DNA of 64,000 bases from an uncultured Glaciecola sp. (lineage in GTDB: Bacteria > Pseudomonadota > Gammaproteobacteria > Enterobacterales > Alteromonadaceae). The notes under the pieces were generated by a model. It worked only from the letters and a program-made list of their open reading frames with translations, was not told where the DNA came from and ran no database searches. Positions 8,539-17,563 of this stretch are shown piece after piece (position 1 is the first letter of the stretch; each line of letters starts with the position of its first letter). A program made the position numbers and the translations under genes. Location of the stretch: the NCBI GenBank assembly GCA_947496235.1, contig CANMCE010000003.1, positions 310,001 through 374,000 of the forward strand. Direction: 5' to 3'.

Positions 8539-8946
8539 CTAAGGCTCTTGTGCTGCTATAGATACGTCTTCGATGCCTGCAGCTCTGGCTGCATCCATAA
8601 CCTTGATTAACACTTCAGTGGTAGATTTTCTATCTGCTTGAATTACCACAGTACCTTGGGGGTTTTCCGCGTATAAACGTTCAATGTTAGCCTGTACAGC
8701 GCGCGCATCTACTTTACGTTTATTGATCCAGATTTCACCTTTGTCACTGATCGCAACCAAAATACTCGCTCTATCTTTTTTAACAGCAGTAGCGGCATCA
8801 GGTCTATTAACGTCTATACCTGCTTCTTTTACGAATGAGGCTGTTACGATAAAGAAGATAAGCATGATAAATACAACGTCCAACATGGGCGTCATGTCGA
8901 TCGTGGCTTCTTCTTCGTCAACTAAGTTTTGAAAATGTTGCTTCAT
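8539..8946 (-). CDS. exbD: Biopolymer transport protein ExbD
   Basis: 135-residue ExbD/TolR-type protein, the proton-conducting partner of ExbB. The single transmembrane segment (about residues 20-42) carries the essential aspartate Asp23 within TPMLDVVFIMLIFF, equivalent to Asp25 of E. coli ExbD. The C-terminal periplasmic domain (about 60-133) has the expected VAISDKGEIWINKRKV and VVIQADRKSTTEVLIKVMD segments. It sits 24 bp after exbB and 4 bp before tonB, which suggests coupled translation and fixed stoichiometry. Confidence 0.94.
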   Translation of the reverse strand: MKQHFQNLVDEEEATIDMTPMLDVVFIMLIFFIVTASFVKEAGIDVNRPDAATAVKKDRASILVAISDKGEIWINKRKVDARAVQANIERLYAENPQGTVVIQADRKSTTEVLIKVMDAARAAGIEDVSIAAQEP

Positions 8947-8970
8947 ATAATTATTCCTTACTGCTGACTA

Positions 8971-9498
8971 TTAGCCAATGTCGCGATCTAACTGTAATTC
9001 ATCTTCTAAGTGCATACGCTCGGTCTTGGATACTCTTGCTAACCAAGTTGAAGCAAACACACCGGATAACGCGCCTACCATACCCGCCATCGTTGGTATA
9101 GTTGCCTTGGATACACCAGAGGCCATTGAACGAGCGTTCCCTGAACCTGTCATTGCCATTACATCAAATACTTCAATCATACCGGTTACCGTTCCCATTA
9201 ATCCCAGTAATGGGCAAAGCGCGACTAACGCTTGGATAATTGGAACACCTGCATTTAACCTTATGCTGACTCGTGAAATGTAAGCAGAACGAATTTGTTC
9301 TGCATTCCAGGATTTACGATCTTTTCGTTCTAGCCAGCTAGTAATAATGTGCTTTTTAAACGCACGATGTGTGGTATTGACATAAAATACACGTTCTAAG
9401 ATGAGCAGCCACATCACGAATATCAGCACACCGATGTAGACAAGTACTGTCCCACCGGTCTCTGTAAAATCGCGAATTGCTTCTAAAAACTCAATCAT
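8971..9498 (-). CDS. exbB: ExbB-type proton channel protein (short form)
   Basis: 175-residue MotA/TolQ/ExbB family member with three transmembrane segments (about 15-37, 90-115 and 130-155). The conserved core LCPLLGLMGTVTGMIEVF lies in the second helix, and AGMVGALSGVFAST in the third. It is the short 'ExbB2' type used with TonB2/TtpC systems. It starts 14 bp after the long TtpC-like gene and precedes exbD by 24 bp. Presence of both long and short ExbB paralogues in one operon is the hallmark of this system class. Confidence 0.93.
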   Translation of the reverse strand: MIEFLEAIRDFTETGGTVLVYIGVLIFVMWLLILERVFYVNTTHRAFKKHIITSWLERKDRKSWNAEQIRSAYISRVSIRLNAGVPIIQALVALCPLLGLMGTVTGMIEVFDVMAMTGSGNARSMASGVSKATIPTMAGMVGALSGVFASTWLARVSKTERMHLEDELQLDRDIG

Positions 9499-9512
9499 CG
9501 TGTAACCTTTAT

Positions 9513-10901
9513 TTATTGGTTAGCTGTTTTTTCAGCGCGCTCAGCAATAACGCCAGCAGCTTGTTCTTGCAATACATATACAATGTTCTTACTACGCGTG
9601 TTTAAGATTGCGTAAAGTAAGGTCATTGGAATTGCCACAACTAGACCTAAAACGGTAGTTACCAAGGCAGTTGAGATACCACCGGCCATTAATTTAGGGT
9701 CACCGGTTCCGAACAAAGTAATTTGTTGGAAGGTGATAATCATACCGGTAACAGTACCTAGTAACCCCATAAGCGGTGCTACTACAGAAATAATCTTGAT
9801 GATTGTCAGGAAGCGCCCTAATTTAGGTACTTCGCCTAAAATAGCTTCCGTTAAATGTAGCTCTAAAGACTCTGTATCAGCATGTGGATATTTGTCACGC
9901 ACTTGCATCACACGACCTAGTGGATTGCTGTCTTTGAACTCATCTGATTTAAGTTGCTTATTTACGCCAAGCTGGGTAATAGAAAGGCCAACCAAACGAA
10001 CCAAGGCAAGAGCCAAACCTATGGCGCCCACAATCAGAATAATGTATCCAACAATACCACCTTGCTCTACACGCTCTTTTAAACTCGGTGCTTGTACTAA
10101 TAAACCAAGAATTGAACCACCAGTAGGATCAAGGCCAAATTGCACTAACTCGCCATCAGAGGCTTCCAACTCTTCAATTGAGCTTAAAAATCTTGGTTGC
10201 GGCTGACGAATTAACTCAGCGACAGTTTCAGTCACACTGTCATAATCCAAATATTTGCCATTAGCGACTAAAGCAAAAGGACCTACACGAGTAATTTCTT
10301 TATTTACTTTAGAGCCACCAGCTTCAACAACTTCTGCAGTGAATTTGGTTACTTTTCCAGATTCAGTCATTTCACGTTGGATTTCAAACCAAACGCGCTC
10401 AATCTCTTCAATTGAGGCTAACTTAGAGCTATTGCCCATAGATTGTGCCATTTCATCTAAAAATTCAGCACGACCAGGGATTTGAGCAGAAATCACAGAG
10501 TTGTAGAATTTGTTTTTAGTGTCACCAGCAACTTGCTGTAGAACACCAAACAATTCTTTAAGTGAACCAAGTCGGTTATCTAAAGCACCGTTTAAGTCAG
10601 CTAATTTAAATTCATTTTCTTCGAATTGTGTTTCTAGCTGCTCAGATTGACGCAATAAAGCATCACGTCTAGCGGTGGTTTCTCTTAAAATTCTTTCTTG
10701 TTCAGCACGCTGGGAAACAAAGTCTGCTTCACGTTGTTTATTTTGCTGAGTTTGAGCAAATTTACCTTCTTCAAGTTGCTTCAATAGAGCATCTAAATCT
10801 AATGCTTTGTCGCTGTCTTGCGCAAGTACACCAAAAGACAAGATACCTGCAGCAGCAATAGTTGCAGCTTTGCCGACCAATGAATAAAACGTTGATTTCA
10901 T
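9513..10901 (-). CDS. TtpC-like long ExbB protein (MotA/TolQ/ExbB domain)
   Basis: 462-residue inner-membrane protein. It begins with a signal-peptide-like segment (about 1-27), followed by a long periplasmic coiled coil (about 32-125, rich in Q/E/R/L) and a periplasmic domain. The C-terminal third is a MotA/TolQ/ExbB domain with three transmembrane segments (about 283-305, 365-390 and 405-435), including APLMGLLGTVTGMIITFQ. This architecture matches TtpC, which is needed with TonB2-ExbB2-ExbD2 in Vibrio. It sits 11 bp after the DUF3450 gene. The family is clear; the mechanical role of the coiled coil is inferred. Confidence 0.9.
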   Translation of the reverse strand: MKSTFYSLVGKAATIAAAGILSFGVLAQDSDKALDLDALLKQLEEGKFAQTQQNKQREADFVSQRAEQERILRETTARRDALLRQSEQLETQFEENEFKLADLNGALDNRLGSLKELFGVLQQVAGDTKNKFYNSVISAQIPGRAEFLDEMAQSMGNSSKLASIEEIERVWFEIQREMTESGKVTKFTAEVVEAGGSKVNKEITRVGPFALVANGKYLDYDSVTETVAELIRQPQPRFLSSIEELEASDGELVQFGLDPTGGSILGLLVQAPSLKERVEQGGIVGYIILIVGAIGLALALVRLVGLSITQLGVNKQLKSDEFKDSNPLGRVMQVRDKYPHADTESLELHLTEAILGEVPKLGRFLTIIKIISVVAPLMGLLGTVTGMIITFQQITLFGTGDPKLMAGGISTALVTTVLGLVVAIPMTLLYAILNTRSKNIVYVLQEQAAGVIAERAEKTANQ

Positions 10902-10912
10902 CTTTTTTTCCC

Positions 10913-11677
10913 TTAGTCAGTAATTGCTACTGGCACCATTAATAAATCAGGTGCAAGTTGTTTCTTAGCAATTCGTAAACCTTTAGTTACTTGTGTACGG
11001 TAACTAGAGTCTAATTCTTCCCATTGTTGGGTGCTCTTGTTCCAAACGCCTTGGCGGCTTTGATCACGGGTTTGATAAAGCAAAGCTGTTCTACCTATAC
11101 GTAGAAAATCTACCGCTACTTGTTCGCCATCAATTGGTTGCAAACCAGCGTAGGCTTCAATTGTTCTGCCATAATCCATTTCGATTTGGAAAGCTTCCAT
11201 TACGCGGCGGAATTTTTCAGAAGGTGCAATGTTTGCTTGTTCCATTAGTGCTTTAAGATCAGTGATGCGGTCGGTACGCTCTTCTGATAAGAAAGGCATG
11301 TCTAACGCGATAAACTGTTCTAAACCGTCGATCATGTTTATCATTAATGGTGTGATCTGGCGCTCGATAACACTTACTTCATCGATAGCGTCATTCAGAT
11401 CTACCATCTCTTGTTCTTGGTTAGAAATTTGTTTGCGAAGTTGACCGTTATAAACTTCTAAGCCTTCAATTTCTTTTAGCAATGTTTTGTATTGCTGGAG
11501 TTTACTGTCGATCTGGCCAGCAATATTGTCGATTGTTTTCTGTGACTGTGCAGCAGATTCATTAATTTCGGTGGCAACTTGTTTTGCAGGCTCCAAATAC
11601 TGGTCTTCCTGCGCCAAAGCTGAAAACGATAAGGTTCCCGCTACAGCAATTGCCCCCAATGTAGATAACACCTTCAT
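10913..11677 (-). CDS. DUF3450 domain protein, first gene of the TonB operon
   Basis: 254-residue periplasmic protein with a signal peptide (cut likely after SFSALA, about residue 22) and a coiled-coil N-terminal half (about 35-105), matching DUF3450. The C-terminal half is mixed alpha/beta, with VAVDFLRIGRTALLYQTRD and a Trp-rich VWNKSTQQWEEL segment. DUF3450 proteins regularly precede TtpC/ExbB/ExbD/TonB genes in Alteromonadales and Vibrionales, so it is presumably an accessory of that machine. A PHO-box-like site lies 63 bp before its start, suggesting that it marks the operon promoter. Confidence 0.88.
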   Translation of the reverse strand: MKVLSTLGAIAVAGTLSFSALAQEDQYLEPAKQVATEINESAAQSQKTIDNIAGQIDSKLQQYKTLLKEIEGLEVYNGQLRKQISNQEQEMVDLNDAIDEVSVIERQITPLMINMIDGLEQFIALDMPFLSEERTDRITDLKALMEQANIAPSEKFRRVMEAFQIEMDYGRTIEAYAGLQPIDGEQVAVDFLRIGRTALLYQTRDQSRQGVWNKSTQQWEELDSSYRTQVTKGLRIAKKQLAPDLLMVPVAITD

Positions 11678-11740
11678 ACAAATTCCTAGAATGTTAATAT
11701 TGAGATATAGATTTAGACGAGCAGAGGATAGGAATTTTCT

Positions 11741-11758
11741 GTGACAGTTTTATTACAA
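11741..11758 (-). promoter_or_regulatory. PHO-box-like site upstream of the TonB operon
   Basis: On the minus strand: TTGTAAT-AAAA-CTGTCAC, which matches 16 of 18 positions of the E. coli PhoB operator pattern CTGTCAT-AWAW-CTGTMAY. It is 63 bp before the DUF3450 start codon and in the right orientation. Confidence 0.75.
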
Positions 11759-11860
11759 AACTTTAGGAAATAAACACGGTAACAAATATGTCATATTCGG
11801 AGAGTTTTTAGACAGCTTTTAATAACTGAATAGTCGTACTACCTAACACTTGATAAAAAA

Positions 11861-11891
11861 AACGCTATTTACCTTTTGGGTAAATAGCGTT
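11861..11891 (-). terminator. Terminator after the TonB-dependent receptor gene
   Basis: Perfect 13-bp stem (AACGCTATTTACC / GGTAAATAGCGTT) with a short loop, followed on the minus strand by eight T residues; separates the receptor gene from the TonB operon. Confidence 0.92.
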
Positions 11892-11912
11892 GATTAATCA
11901 CATGGGAGAAGA

Positions 11913-14558
11913 TTAATTAAAATCGTATCGATAAGTTAAACTAAAGGCCATACCGCGAGTTTCCGACCGCAGCAAGGTATCTTCAAATTCCAATTCCTTA
12001 TCTTGATTCAACATATTCTGCCATTTAAATGTTACCACTGTATTAAAGTCTGGGAAGAATTTATAAACCAAATCCAAAGAATGAAACGGTTTTTCATAGC
12101 TATCATCAAACCCATCAATACCAGGGATTAGAATACGATCACCAAATACGTTATAAACTAGAGACGCAGAATGTTCACCATTGTCTGAGTCAAAACCTAC
12201 TTGCATGTTAGCTACATATTCGGAATGACCTGTAAGCCTTCTAGTGGTATTGGTAATGGCGGCTGAAACACCTGTTTGCTCAACAATCTTTTGGCGATCT
12301 AATACAATTTCAGAATCACTCAATGTCAGGTTGCCAGATACAAACATGTTATCCCAGATGCCTTGACCGAATATTTCCAATCCTTGTAAAAATTCAACTT
12401 CAACACCATAAACTTCACCAGATTCAGCATTGGCAATACGAATCAAAGGCGGACCATCCTGCGCTGGAGACTGAACTGATTCAATTGGCGAATCCATATC
12501 TTTGTAGAATATACCAACTGAAAGGTTGTTTCCGGCTTCACGATACCATTCCCAACGCAAATCATAGTTGATAACAGAGGTAGTTCTAACACCTGGCGTA
12601 CCCGCAATTGGGAAATCCGTTAATGGATCAATATAGGTCGCTGAAGACACTTCCCTTAAATCAGGGCGTACTACAGTTTCACCAATTGAAGCTCTAAATT
12701 GCATGTCTTGACTTAGGAAGTAAGTCACAGCTACTGCAGGATAGAAATCATCTTCTTGGAAAGCTAATTGACTACGGTCAGCTTCATCCGGCAAATCAAT
12801 CTGATTTGATCTAGGATCGAAAGGCACAACAGCCTGACGGAAGTCTTCCCAACGAACGCCACCAGTAAAACGCCATTTGTTAGCATAAAAGAAATCACTT
12901 TCGAAATAGTAAGCATCCACTTTTACGCCAGCAACATAATCGTCACCTGCAATTGTAGTATCACGAATCACTGCAGTTTGATTAAAATCTGCAGTATCTA
13001 GCACTTGATCACTAAAAATGTCACCAAACACTGAACCTTCTAATAAGCTACTATCAGCAAAGGCACGGGTACTTATATCAAACCGGCGATTCTCTGCTGT
13101 TCTGGCTTTTGTTAAGAAATCAGCGCCGGCTTTAAATTCCATTTCCCAATCGCTAACGATAAGAGGAAATGTAAAGTTGTAGCCGAAGTTCTCAACTCTA
13201 TCGTGTAGAATTTGGAAAGAATAACGCCCTGCTGTAGGTGCATTGGTTAAACTGATCTCATTATCTCGATCAAAAATCCCATCGCCATTGTCATCTTCAA
13301 TAACAAACCTTGCTTCGAAATTGCCCGGTGCATCACGATACGAACGACCTTCAGAATAACGCCAATCAAAGCCTAAGTAATTTAACTCAGGAAAGGTATG
13401 GATACCTTTTAGCTGATTAACAAATAAACGTCTTTCTTCATACTCAGTGCTGATATCACGTATTCTAAAACCTTCCGCTTGAGATAAGTTTTCGGTGTTA
13501 CCGTATTGCTCTTTAATCTCATCACGAGTGTCGTTTAGCATAATTACGCTGTAATCAACGGTGTGATTACGATTATAGTCAATCCCTGTGTTAAACAAAG
13601 TCGACCATTTTACCGAACGTTCTGTTGAACGCACTTCATCGAAAAAGCGCACAATCACAACTTCGTCTTGTACCCTATCCGCTTGTTGTAATTCGTACTC
13701 TTCAGACACTTGAGTCTTAGCGTCATAACCTGTGGTTAATAAAAAGCCTAAACGCCATTTATTGTCTAAGTCATAGCTATTACCAAAGGCAAAATCGAAT
13801 TTACCGTCTGGTCCTATGCTTTTTTCAAACGGGTCATAATCGCGTTTCACTTGTGAAAACAGGCCTAAAGCGACATCTTGGTCAAGATTATCCAAGAAAT
13901 CCTTGTTTGCCCATCGCTCTTGAATCGCTAAAGGAGCGGCTCTAGATCCGTCATCTTGACCTCTCCAGTCATTACCACCGCCGTTATAATCAAGCCCATT
14001 ACTCGAGTTTTCAGAATTATAACCTGTACCTACTGCAACATTCAGAATCAAATCTGTCGGTATAGTTTTCAAGCGAATATCAACATTACCACCACCAAAA
14101 GATGCTGGCATTGAAGGAGAGTACGATTTTTGAACAGATAAACTTTCAATGATTTGAGACGGGAACAAATCTAACGGAATTACGTTTCTTGTTGGATCAG
14201 GTGAAGGCACAGAAGACGCATTTAATTGCGTACTTGAATAACGCTCACCCAAACCACGAACATAAATAAATTTGCCATCAACCAAGGTCAAACCTGTGAC
14301 ACGACGAAGGGCTGCCGCAGCATCGCTGTCACCTGTTCTTGAAATTTGTTCGGCCCCTAAAATATCAGCAACGAAAGCTTGATTCTTACGCTCTTCTAAT
14401 ACTGCTGTAGCTGTACCTTTAAGACGAGTACCAGTGGTCACCACTTCATCAATAACTTCTTCGTCTTCCTGTGCTTGCACAGAAGGTATAAGACTAAATG
14501 CAGCTAGCATTGCTAGACTTAGTTGCTTTAGTGGAAACCTATTGTCAGGCTTATACAT
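11913..14558 (-). CDS. TonB-dependent outer-membrane receptor in the phosphate block
   Basis: 881-residue receptor. Signal peptide about 1-29 (cut after VQA). A TonB-box-like stretch (EEVIDEVVTTG) is at about 32-43. The plug domain (about 45-170) has the typical LRRVTGLTLVDGKFIYVRGLG segment in two parts and a FGGGNVDIRLKT end. The 22-stranded barrel closes with Tyr/Phe-rich strands (...FSLTYRYDFN). It takes up an unknown ligand across the outer membrane using TonB energy. It follows the two-fold repeated lipoprotein gene by about 100 bp and a weak hairpin, and lies between PhoB-associated genes and the TonB operon. A phosphorus-containing ligand is therefore likely but not shown. No PHO-box was seen in its own leader. 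Confidence 0.9.
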   Translation of the reverse strand: MYKPDNRFPLKQLSLAMLAAFSLIPSVQAQEDEEVIDEVVTTGTRLKGTATAVLEERKNQAFVADILGAEQISRTGDSDAAAALRRVTGLTLVDGKFIYVRGLGERYSSTQLNASSVPSPDPTRNVIPLDLFPSQIIESLSVQKSYSPSMPASFGGGNVDIRLKTIPTDLILNVAVGTGYNSENSSNGLDYNGGGNDWRGQDDGSRAAPLAIQERWANKDFLDNLDQDVALGLFSQVKRDYDPFEKSIGPDGKFDFAFGNSYDLDNKWRLGFLLTTGYDAKTQVSEEYELQQADRVQDEVVIVRFFDEVRSTERSVKWSTLFNTGIDYNRNHTVDYSVIMLNDTRDEIKEQYGNTENLSQAEGFRIRDISTEYEERRLFVNQLKGIHTFPELNYLGFDWRYSEGRSYRDAPGNFEARFVIEDDNGDGIFDRDNEISLTNAPTAGRYSFQILHDRVENFGYNFTFPLIVSDWEMEFKAGADFLTKARTAENRRFDISTRAFADSSLLEGSVFGDIFSDQVLDTADFNQTAVIRDTTIAGDDYVAGVKVDAYYFESDFFYANKWRFTGGVRWEDFRQAVVPFDPRSNQIDLPDEADRSQLAFQEDDFYPAVAVTYFLSQDMQFRASIGETVVRPDLREVSSATYIDPLTDFPIAGTPGVRTTSVINYDLRWEWYREAGNNLSVGIFYKDMDSPIESVQSPAQDGPPLIRIANAESGEVYGVEVEFLQGLEIFGQGIWDNMFVSGNLTLSDSEIVLDRQKIVEQTGVSAAITNTTRRLTGHSEYVANMQVGFDSDNGEHSASLVYNVFGDRILIPGIDGFDDSYEKPFHSLDLVYKFFPDFNTVVTFKWQNMLNQDKELEFEDTLLRSETRGMAFSLTYRYDFN

Positions 14559-14609
14559 AACTACCCTCTTTACCTGTTGATCTTTAAATTTAATTTTACT
14601 TTTTTACAA

Positions 14610-14640
14610 CAAAGTGCGCTGCAATAACTGCAGCGCACTT
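14610..14640 (-). terminator. Hairpin between lipoprotein and receptor genes
   Basis: Stem AAGTGCGCTGCA / TGCAGCGCACTT with an ATAAC loop. The T-run after it on the minus strand is poor (TTTGTTG), so it may act as an attenuator or mRNA-stabilising hairpin that lowers receptor relative to lipoprotein expression rather than a full terminator. Confidence 0.65.
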
Positions 14641-14660
14641 TATCTAAGGCTCGCGCCGAT

Positions 14661-17432
14661 TTAAAGACCTACAGTCCAGCCGGCCGTCCAATCATCATCT
14701 GCACCTTTAACAGCACCGATAAAGTCAACGTCTGTAAAGAAGCTATCAACAGCTGTTAAATCAGCTGAAGGCGTTGCATCAGTAGTGAAGTAACCATCAA
14801 CTACCGCTGTTCCATCTGTAAAGATAGTGGTGTTTGGTTGAGCAGCTACCCAAGCAGTAGTATCAAAACCAGCTGAATCTCTCACCGCTTCACCACAAGA
14901 AATGACTGAGTTTTCAAATCTTAAACCGTTAGCGTTAGTACCATCAACATTGGCTAATAATGTAGCGTCGTCAACTAAGTCAAGTTCGAAACACTCACCC
15001 ATTCCAGTAGGACCAGTGATAACAAAGTTAAACAACTGAGCATTGGTTTGGTCACGCAATAACACACCCTCAGAATCATCTGTACCATCATAGGTGTTTC
15101 CGATAATGGTCATATTTGCCACTAGTGGGTTAGAGAATGCAGTACCAGAACCGCCATCACCGTCACCTTCAATACCACGGTTAGCATCTGAGTTATCTTC
15201 AGCATGTTTAACTAGCACGAATTGTAACTTACCTACGTAACCGTTGTCCCAGTCAACTGAGTCATCTTGAATACCGGTTAAAACTAGGTATTTAGCATTT
15301 ACGTTACCGCCGAAGAATTCAACACCATCGTCAGCATTTTTGTGCACTTGAAGATATTCAATAAGGGTGCCCGAACCAACACCACCAAAAGTGATACCGT
15401 TAAGTTCATTATCCGGTGCGATTTCGAAACCGCCGTGCATAACGCGTACATAGCGAAGTGTACCAGAGTTATCTTCAGTATCAGTTCCACCAAATACAGC
15501 ACCTTCTTGCGCACCTTCCACTTGAAGTGAACAAGCAGAACCGTCGGTAGGACATTTAGTTGAAGGCGCGTTACCTAACAAGATCATGCCGCCCCATTGA
15601 CCTGCTGCACCATTTGCCAATCCAGCTTCAACACCATTCGCAACGTGGTCACGAGATGTAAAAGTTATAGGGTTACTTGAAGTACCGTCTGCAACAATGC
15701 GTGAACCACGGCTTACCACTAGATAGTCATTACCAGAAGCGCCATAAACTACAACACCTGGATCAACTGTTAATGTTGCGCTATTTTCATTATCGCCACC
15801 AACAAATACTGCGCCATCAAGAGCATAATGGTTGCCTGCAGTTAAACGAAGATTTGAGGTAATGCGACCTGAAATCTGACAAGTGTTAGTTGAACCGTCA
15901 ACTGAAGGGATTGTAGTAGTACCTGAAGGACAGCCTGATTGTGATTGTACAACTTCAATTGTAGCGCCACCAAAACCAAATGCCCAACCTTGTCTCCAAT
16001 CATCAGCACCCACAGCACCCACAAATTCGTTAGTATCGAAGAAAGAATCTAAGGTAGATGGATTACCACCAGCTGTGCGAAGTGTACTTTGAGCCGTTAG
16101 CGTACCGTCTTGGTTAAGACCTAGGTTTGCACGGTTTTCAAACGCAATTAATTGGTTGCCATCTTGATCAGTAGTGAACCAAGTTTCTAAGTTAACAACA
16201 TCATTGCCAAAGTTAAACGGTTCTGAACAAGAGATAACAGAGTTTGAAATCGTGATACCACCGTTAGTTAGGTTACCTTGAACAGTATCATCAGTATCCA
16301 TTTCTAAACACTCGCCCATACCTTCAGGACCAGTGATTAGCATGTTCATGATGCGTGCACCCGTTTGGTCACGAAGTAAAACACCTTCAGAATCGTCTTC
16401 ACCGTCGAATTCGTTACCAATGATGGTAATGTTTGCAACCATAGGTAGAGAGAAGTTTGTGCCGTCACCACCGTCACCATCACCTTCAATACCGCGGTTT
16501 GCGTCTGAGCTATCAGCAGCATGTTCAATATAAACATATTGCAACTTACCGTTATAGCCGTTATCCCAGTCTACAGAATCGTCTTGAATAGAAGTTAAAA
16601 CAAGGTGTTTAGCGTTTACAGAGCCACCGAAGAATTCTACACCGTCGTCAGCATTAGCATGTACTTGTACATAATCAACTTCAGTACCAGAACCTACACC
16701 ACCAAAAGTGATACCGTTAAGTTCGTTGTCTGGTGCAATCTCAAAACCAGCGTACTTAATTACGAAATAACGCAAAATACCTGAATCATCAGCGCTATCT
16801 GTGCCGCCAAATACTGCACCTTCTTGAACACCTTCAACTTGAAGTGAACATGTAGAACCGTCAGTTGGGCATTTAGTAGATGGAGCGTTACCTAGGATAA
16901 CTAAACCACCCCATTGGCCTGCAGATACTTCATCACCAATAACATCGTTGTAAGAAGTCATTATGATTGGACTGTTTGCTGTACCTTCCGCTTCGATCTG
17001 CGAATCACGGCTAACTACTAAGTAGTCGGCACCGCGGCTACCGAAAATGATGGTGCCCTCTTCAATTTCTAATACAACGCTATCAGCTTTGTCATTACCA
17101 ACAAAAACCGGACCTTCTAGCGCCCAAACAGTGTCGTTAGTTAAACGAATTACACCATTGTTTGTGTCATCGGCGACTAGTCGACCAGAAAGCGTGCGTA
17201 CTTCCACAGATTGACCAAGAGCAGTTGAAACTTCACTTGAAAGGAAGCTGTTAGATTCACCTGGTTTAGTGTCATCTGGAGTTGTTGGCGTTTGGCCGCC
17301 ACCGTTATTTGTTACGCTATTATCACTGTTATCGATAATATCGCCTTCTGAAATATTAATATCACCACCACATGCTGCTAGTGTGATTGTTGCAGCTAGT
17401 GCTGATACTTTAAAAAGTCCGTTAAGTTTCAT
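14661..17432 (-). CDS. Large lipoprotein built of two homologous halves, partner of the receptor
   Basis: 923-residue exported lipoprotein. The lipobox TLAAC puts the acylated Cys at residue 21, followed by an acidic and Thr/Pro-rich spacer. The mature chain contains two very similar domains (about 82-400 and 521-838), each with the same landmarks: LVVSR..S.I.A.GT, QWGG(L/M)(V/I)(I/L)LGNAPSTKCPTDG, FEIAPDNELNGITFGGVGSG, DDGVEFFGG and SDANRGIEGDGDGG. The regular short strands suggest right-handed beta-helix or parallel beta-solenoid folds, and the Asp-rich loops could bind metal ions. The cysteine pairs may form disulfides. It lies directly upstream of a TonB receptor and downstream of phoBR-pstS, with a PHO-box-like site 59 bp ahead. 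It may be a surface capture protein for the receptor. The family has no function that I can name. Confidence 0.85.
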   Translation of the reverse strand: MKLNGLFKVSALAATITLAACGGDINISEGDIIDNSDNSVTNNGGGQTPTTPDDTKPGESNSFLSSEVSTALGQSVEVRTLSGRLVADDTNNGVIRLTNDTVWALEGPVFVGNDKADSVVLEIEEGTIIFGSRGADYLVVSRDSQIEAEGTANSPIIMTSYNDVIGDEVSAGQWGGLVILGNAPSTKCPTDGSTCSLQVEGVQEGAVFGGTDSADDSGILRYFVIKYAGFEIAPDNELNGITFGGVGSGTEVDYVQVHANADDGVEFFGGSVNAKHLVLTSIQDDSVDWDNGYNGKLQYVYIEHAADSSDANRGIEGDGDGGDGTNFSLPMVANITIIGNEFDGEDDSEGVLLRDQTGARIMNMLITGPEGMGECLEMDTDDTVQGNLTNGGITISNSVISCSEPFNFGNDVVNLETWFTTDQDGNQLIAFENRANLGLNQDGTLTAQSTLRTAGGNPSTLDSFFDTNEFVGAVGADDWRQGWAFGFGGATIEVVQSQSGCPSGTTTIPSVDGSTNTCQISGRITSNLRLTAGNHYALDGAVFVGGDNENSATLTVDPGVVVYGASGNDYLVVSRGSRIVADGTSSNPITFTSRDHVANGVEAGLANGAAGQWGGMILLGNAPSTKCPTDGSACSLQVEGAQEGAVFGGTDTEDNSGTLRYVRVMHGGFEIAPDNELNGITFGGVGSGTLIEYLQVHKNADDGVEFFGGNVNAKYLVLTGIQDDSVDWDNGYVGKLQFVLVKHAEDNSDANRGIEGDGDGGSGTAFSNPLVANMTIIGNTYDGTDDSEGVLLRDQTNAQLFNFVITGPTGMGECFELDLVDDATLLANVDGTNANGLRFENSVISCGEAVRDSAGFDTTAWVAAQPNTTIFTDGTAVVDGYFTTDATPSADLTAVDSFFTDVDFIGAVKGADDDWTAGWTVGL

Positions 17433-17491
17433 TCGATTCTCCGATGAGATTGGTCGTTAATACAAAAACGCCAAAATCCTATCGCAGTAAA

Positions 17492-17509
17492 GTGACAGAA
17501 TTGTTACAT
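17492..17509 (-). promoter_or_regulatory. PHO-box-like site upstream of the two-domain lipoprotein gene
   Basis: On the minus strand: ATGTAAC-AATT-CTGTCAC, 14 of 18 positions matching the PhoB operator pattern, with a perfect second half-site; 59 bp before the start codon. Confidence 0.6.
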
Positions 17510-17516
17510 TAGTTTA

Positions 17517-17534
17517 CTGTCACAAAAGTTTCAC
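17517..17534 (+). promoter_or_regulatory. Second, oppositely oriented PHO-box-like site
   Basis: On the plus strand: CTGTCAC-AAAA-GTTTCAC, 15 of 18 positions. It is next to the preceding site but points away from the lipoprotein gene, toward the end of the pstS-like gene; its role, if any, is unclear. Confidence 0.45.
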
Positions 17535-17563
17535 ACAAAACTTTAACCTATTGATTTATATGT

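Noticed and set aside
9733-10206. 157-codon plus-strand frame opposite the TtpC-like gene
   Set aside because: It is the antisense of a clear MotA/TolQ/ExbB domain and has no recognisable motif.
15299-15530. Short frames on both strands in the two-domain lipoprotein gene
   Set aside because: Shadows of the repeat-rich coding sequence; no ribosome binding site and no motif.
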